A stretch of 5,776 nucleotides of DNA. Origin: Actinomycetota bacterium. Its GTDB lineage: Bacteria; Actinomycetota; Nitriliruptoria; Nitriliruptorales; JAHWKO01. This document shows positions 4,144-5,776 of the stretch, in pieces (position 1 is the first letter of the stretch; each line of letters starts with the position of its first letter). A model generated the notes under the pieces. The model was given only the letters and a program-made list of their open reading frames with translations. It searched no databases and was not told the origin of the DNA. Made by a program: the position numbers and the translations under genes. The stretch is from positions 1-5,776 of the forward strand of contig JAHWKO010000118.1 of NCBI GenBank assembly GCA_019347855.1. Reading direction: 5' to 3'.

Positions 4144-5776
4144 TCAGAGGGCGTCCTCCCTCGCGGCGGTCTCGATCGCGTCCTGGACCCCGGCCGTGAT
4201 CGCCAGGCGGCCGCCGACGATCACCACGACATCGAGGGTGTGGTCCACCGCGTGGATGTAGTCGTCCGTGGCCGGTGAGTTCGCGTAGTCCTCGCCGTCC
4301 ACGAGCATGAAGACCGCGCCCGCCTTCGCGACCGCCGGGGCGGCGGCCAGGGCGTCGGCGAACCTCCGACCGGTCGCGAACCACGTCGTCGTCGGGTCCA
4401 TCCCGGCCGCGCGAGCCACCTCGGTGACGGCCGCGGCGGTCCGGTAACGGTCGGCTCCGGCGACCCGGTCGACCTCACCGGCCTCCTCGTCGACCGCGGC
4501 GGCGACGTCCGCGGAGACCGCGGCGGTGCCGCCCACGATCGTGGCCGACGCCTTGCCCTCGAGCGCTGCGCGCGTCCGGTCCGGCAGGGTGTCGGTGGTC
4601 ACCAGCAGGATCGGTCGTTGCTGGTGGGCGGCGACGGAGCCGACCGCCAGGGCGTCGGGCCAGCCCCGCGTCGGATCGGGATCGGCGCCCTCGACGACGT
4701 AGACGTCCTCGCCGCCGATCCGGTCGGCGATACGCGCCGCCGTGTCGAACCGGTCGGCACCGTCGATCCGGTCGATCGTCTCGACGCCGGTCTTCTCGCG
4801 GAGATCATCCGCGACCTGTGCCGACAGTGCCGCCTCACCTCCGAGGAGGATCGCCTCGGTCGCACCCAGCTCGTTGACCGCGTCCGCGACCTCGGCCGGC
4901 AGCGCGTCACGGTCGGAGAGCAGGATCGGTGCGTCCTCGAGCCGTGCGAGGGGGGCGCCGGCCAGCGCGTCGGCGTACCCGAACGCGTGCGCGATCACCA
5001 CGGTGTCGGCGCCGTCGGGGTGGCTGGAACCGGCGATGTGGATCGCGGTGCCGATCCGGGTCTCGCCGGCCTCACGGACGACCTCCAACGGGCAGTCCGG
5101 GAACGGGTCGCCACTGTCGAGCTCGACGGTCCCGAGGGGCAGCGGTGCCCTGGCCGCGCCCCAGATCCCCTGGTAGGTCGCGAGGGAGTTCGCTTGTAGG
5201 TCGCCGTTGTCGTCCGGCTGGTAGGCGAAGGCTCCGCGGTCCGGACCGGCGGCCTCGCAGCCGAGCTGGAGGGCCAGCAGCGCGGTCAGCGGCGTGTCCC
5301 CGTCGTCCTGCTGCCAGGGGTCGGTGGTGGGGTCCTGCTCCAGCGCGACGATCGCCTGGATCGACAGGGCGGTCGAGTTCGCGTCCGTCGCCGAGTCCTG
5401 GTGCGAGTCGTACCCGAACCCACCGTCGTCTCTCTGCGCGCCCTGGAGGTACGGGACGGGGTCGTGGTCCCAGGTCGCGGACAGCGCCTGGAAGGCCTGC
5501 ACCGCGAGCCCGGTCGAGTTGGTGTTCGGGGCGTTCGGCAGGAAGCTGCCCTCCTCAGCGCACGGGGCCGAGGTATCGGCCCGGTACGACGGCCAGCCAC
5601 CCGATCCGCACTGCTGGTCGGCGAGCCACTGCACGGCCGTGGCATCCGGCGTGACGTCGGCCGAGGCGAGGCCGAGCAGGGCGAGGGACTGGCGGAACGT
5701 GCCGTCGAACTCGGGGTTCGACTCCCCGTAGAGCCCCTGATCGGGGTCACCATCCCGACGTGTCTGCTGCAGGCAG
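4144..5776 (-). CDS. Alpha/alpha-toroid plus triple CWB2 surface protein, N-terminus outside the window
   Basis: The minus-strand frame ends in TGA at 4144-4146 and stays open to the window edge, giving 543 visible residues. GTG 5634 is only an internal Val: the toroid pattern continues upstream of it. Visible residues 1 to about 215 resemble the terpene-cyclase/prenyltransferase alpha/alpha-toroid. Surface motifs of QW type (QQCGSGGW at 54-61, QRDDGGFGY near 114-122, GAFAY near 181-185) alternate with inner helices such as STGLAVQAFQALSA, NSTALSIQAIVALE and ANSLATYQGIWGAA. No catalytic DxDD motif is seen. A short linker leads to three CWB2 repeats (about 240-337, 338-438, 439-543), with DGADRFDTAARIA and AGADRYRTAAAVT opening the second and third, and ILLGG, TIVGG and VIVGG strands within them. 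Three CWB2 repeats form the anchor that holds clostridial Cwp proteins to an anionic wall polymer. The protein is therefore probably exported and wall-bound, with the toroid displayed outward. Cysteines at 56 and 72 could form a disulfide. Confidence 0.88.
   Translation of the reverse strand, partial: CLQQTRRDGDPDQGLYGESNPEFDGTFRQSLALLGLASADVTPDATAVQWLADQQCGSGGWPSYRADTSAPCAEEGSFLPNAPNTNSTGLAVQAFQALSATWDHDPVPYLQGAQRDDGGFGYDSHQDSATDANSTALSIQAIVALEQDPTTDPWQQDDGDTPLTALLALQLGCEAAGPDRGAFAYQPDDNGDLQANSLATYQGIWGAARAPLPLGTVELDSGDPFPDCPLEVVREAGETRIGTAIHIAGSSHPDGADTVVIAHAFGYADALAGAPLARLEDAPILLSDRDALPAEVADAVNELGATEAILLGGEAALSAQVADDLREKTGVETIDRIDGADRFDTAARIADRIGGEDVYVVEGADPDPTRGWPDALAVGSVAAHQQRPILLVTTDTLPDRTRAALEGKASATIVGGTAAVSADVAAAVDEEAGEVDRVAGADRYRTAAAVTEVARAAGMDPTTTWFATGRRFADALAAAPAVAKAGAVFMLVDGEDYANSPATDDYIHAVDHTLDVVVIVGGRLAITAGVQDAIETAAREDAL

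Noticed and set aside
5632..5634. GTG 5634 as the start of the CWB2 protein
   Set aside because: The same frame stays open to the window edge and the upstream residues continue the toroid pattern (FRQSLALLGLASA), so this is an internal valine codon.
4929..5654. Plus-strand frame opposite the toroid/CWB2 gene
   Set aside because: The product is almost entirely Arg, Pro, Gly and Ser, typical of the complement of a GC-biased coding strand.
4144..5776. Squalene-hopene cyclase identity for the toroid region
   Set aside because: There is no DxDD motif in the visible part, and fusion to CWB2 repeats points to a wall-bound protein.

Overview
The window is very GC-rich with strongly G/C-ending codons, and reads as a chromosomal stretch of a high-GC actinobacterium. 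Cell-wall-binding repeat 2 (CWB2) modules, a CGNR zinc-finger regulator and a TetR-controlled FAD oxidase all fit that phylum. CWB2 proteins are especially numerous in deep-branching classes such as Nitriliruptoria, but placing the window there is inference. There is no tRNA, rRNA, insertion sequence, phage gene or CRISPR array.

Layout. 1-143 (+): C-terminal end of a CGNR zinc-finger transcription regulator, cut by the window edge. 215-487 (+): small single-pass membrane protein of unknown function, preceded by a leader that could fold over its ribosome binding site. 524-1933 (-): FAD-linked oxidase of the berberine-bridge/PCMH type, convergent with the small gene and separated from it by a short hairpin. 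2073-2696 (+): TetR-family repressor, divergent from the oxidase. The 139 bp between them is visibly AT-richer and carries two related operator-like sites exactly 70 bp apart, one beside each gene. 2826-3050 (+): small unrecognised protein. 3102-4007 (+): AlkA-type DNA glycosylase with an intact helix-hairpin-helix and catalytic Asp. 4144-5776 (-, open at the window edge): secreted-type surface protein with an alpha/alpha-toroid (prenyltransferase/terpene-cyclase fold) region followed by three CWB2 repeats.

How the genes work together. The clearest functional unit is the oxidase plus its divergent TetR repressor: a small-molecule-responsive switch in which the repressor probably controls both the oxidase and itself. 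The glycosylase acts in base-excision repair of alkylated DNA; the small gene just upstream may share its transcript. The surface protein is independent and convergent with the glycosylase.

The most striking non-coding structure lies between those two convergent genes (4011-4133). It is a pair of long hairpins that are diverged copies of one another, built on the arm CGTGGGTGCA/TGCACCCACG, each sitting within about 10 nt of one of the two stop codons. It may be a twin terminator, a REP/BIME-like repeat, or both. I see no clear evidence of a wholly new multi-gene system.
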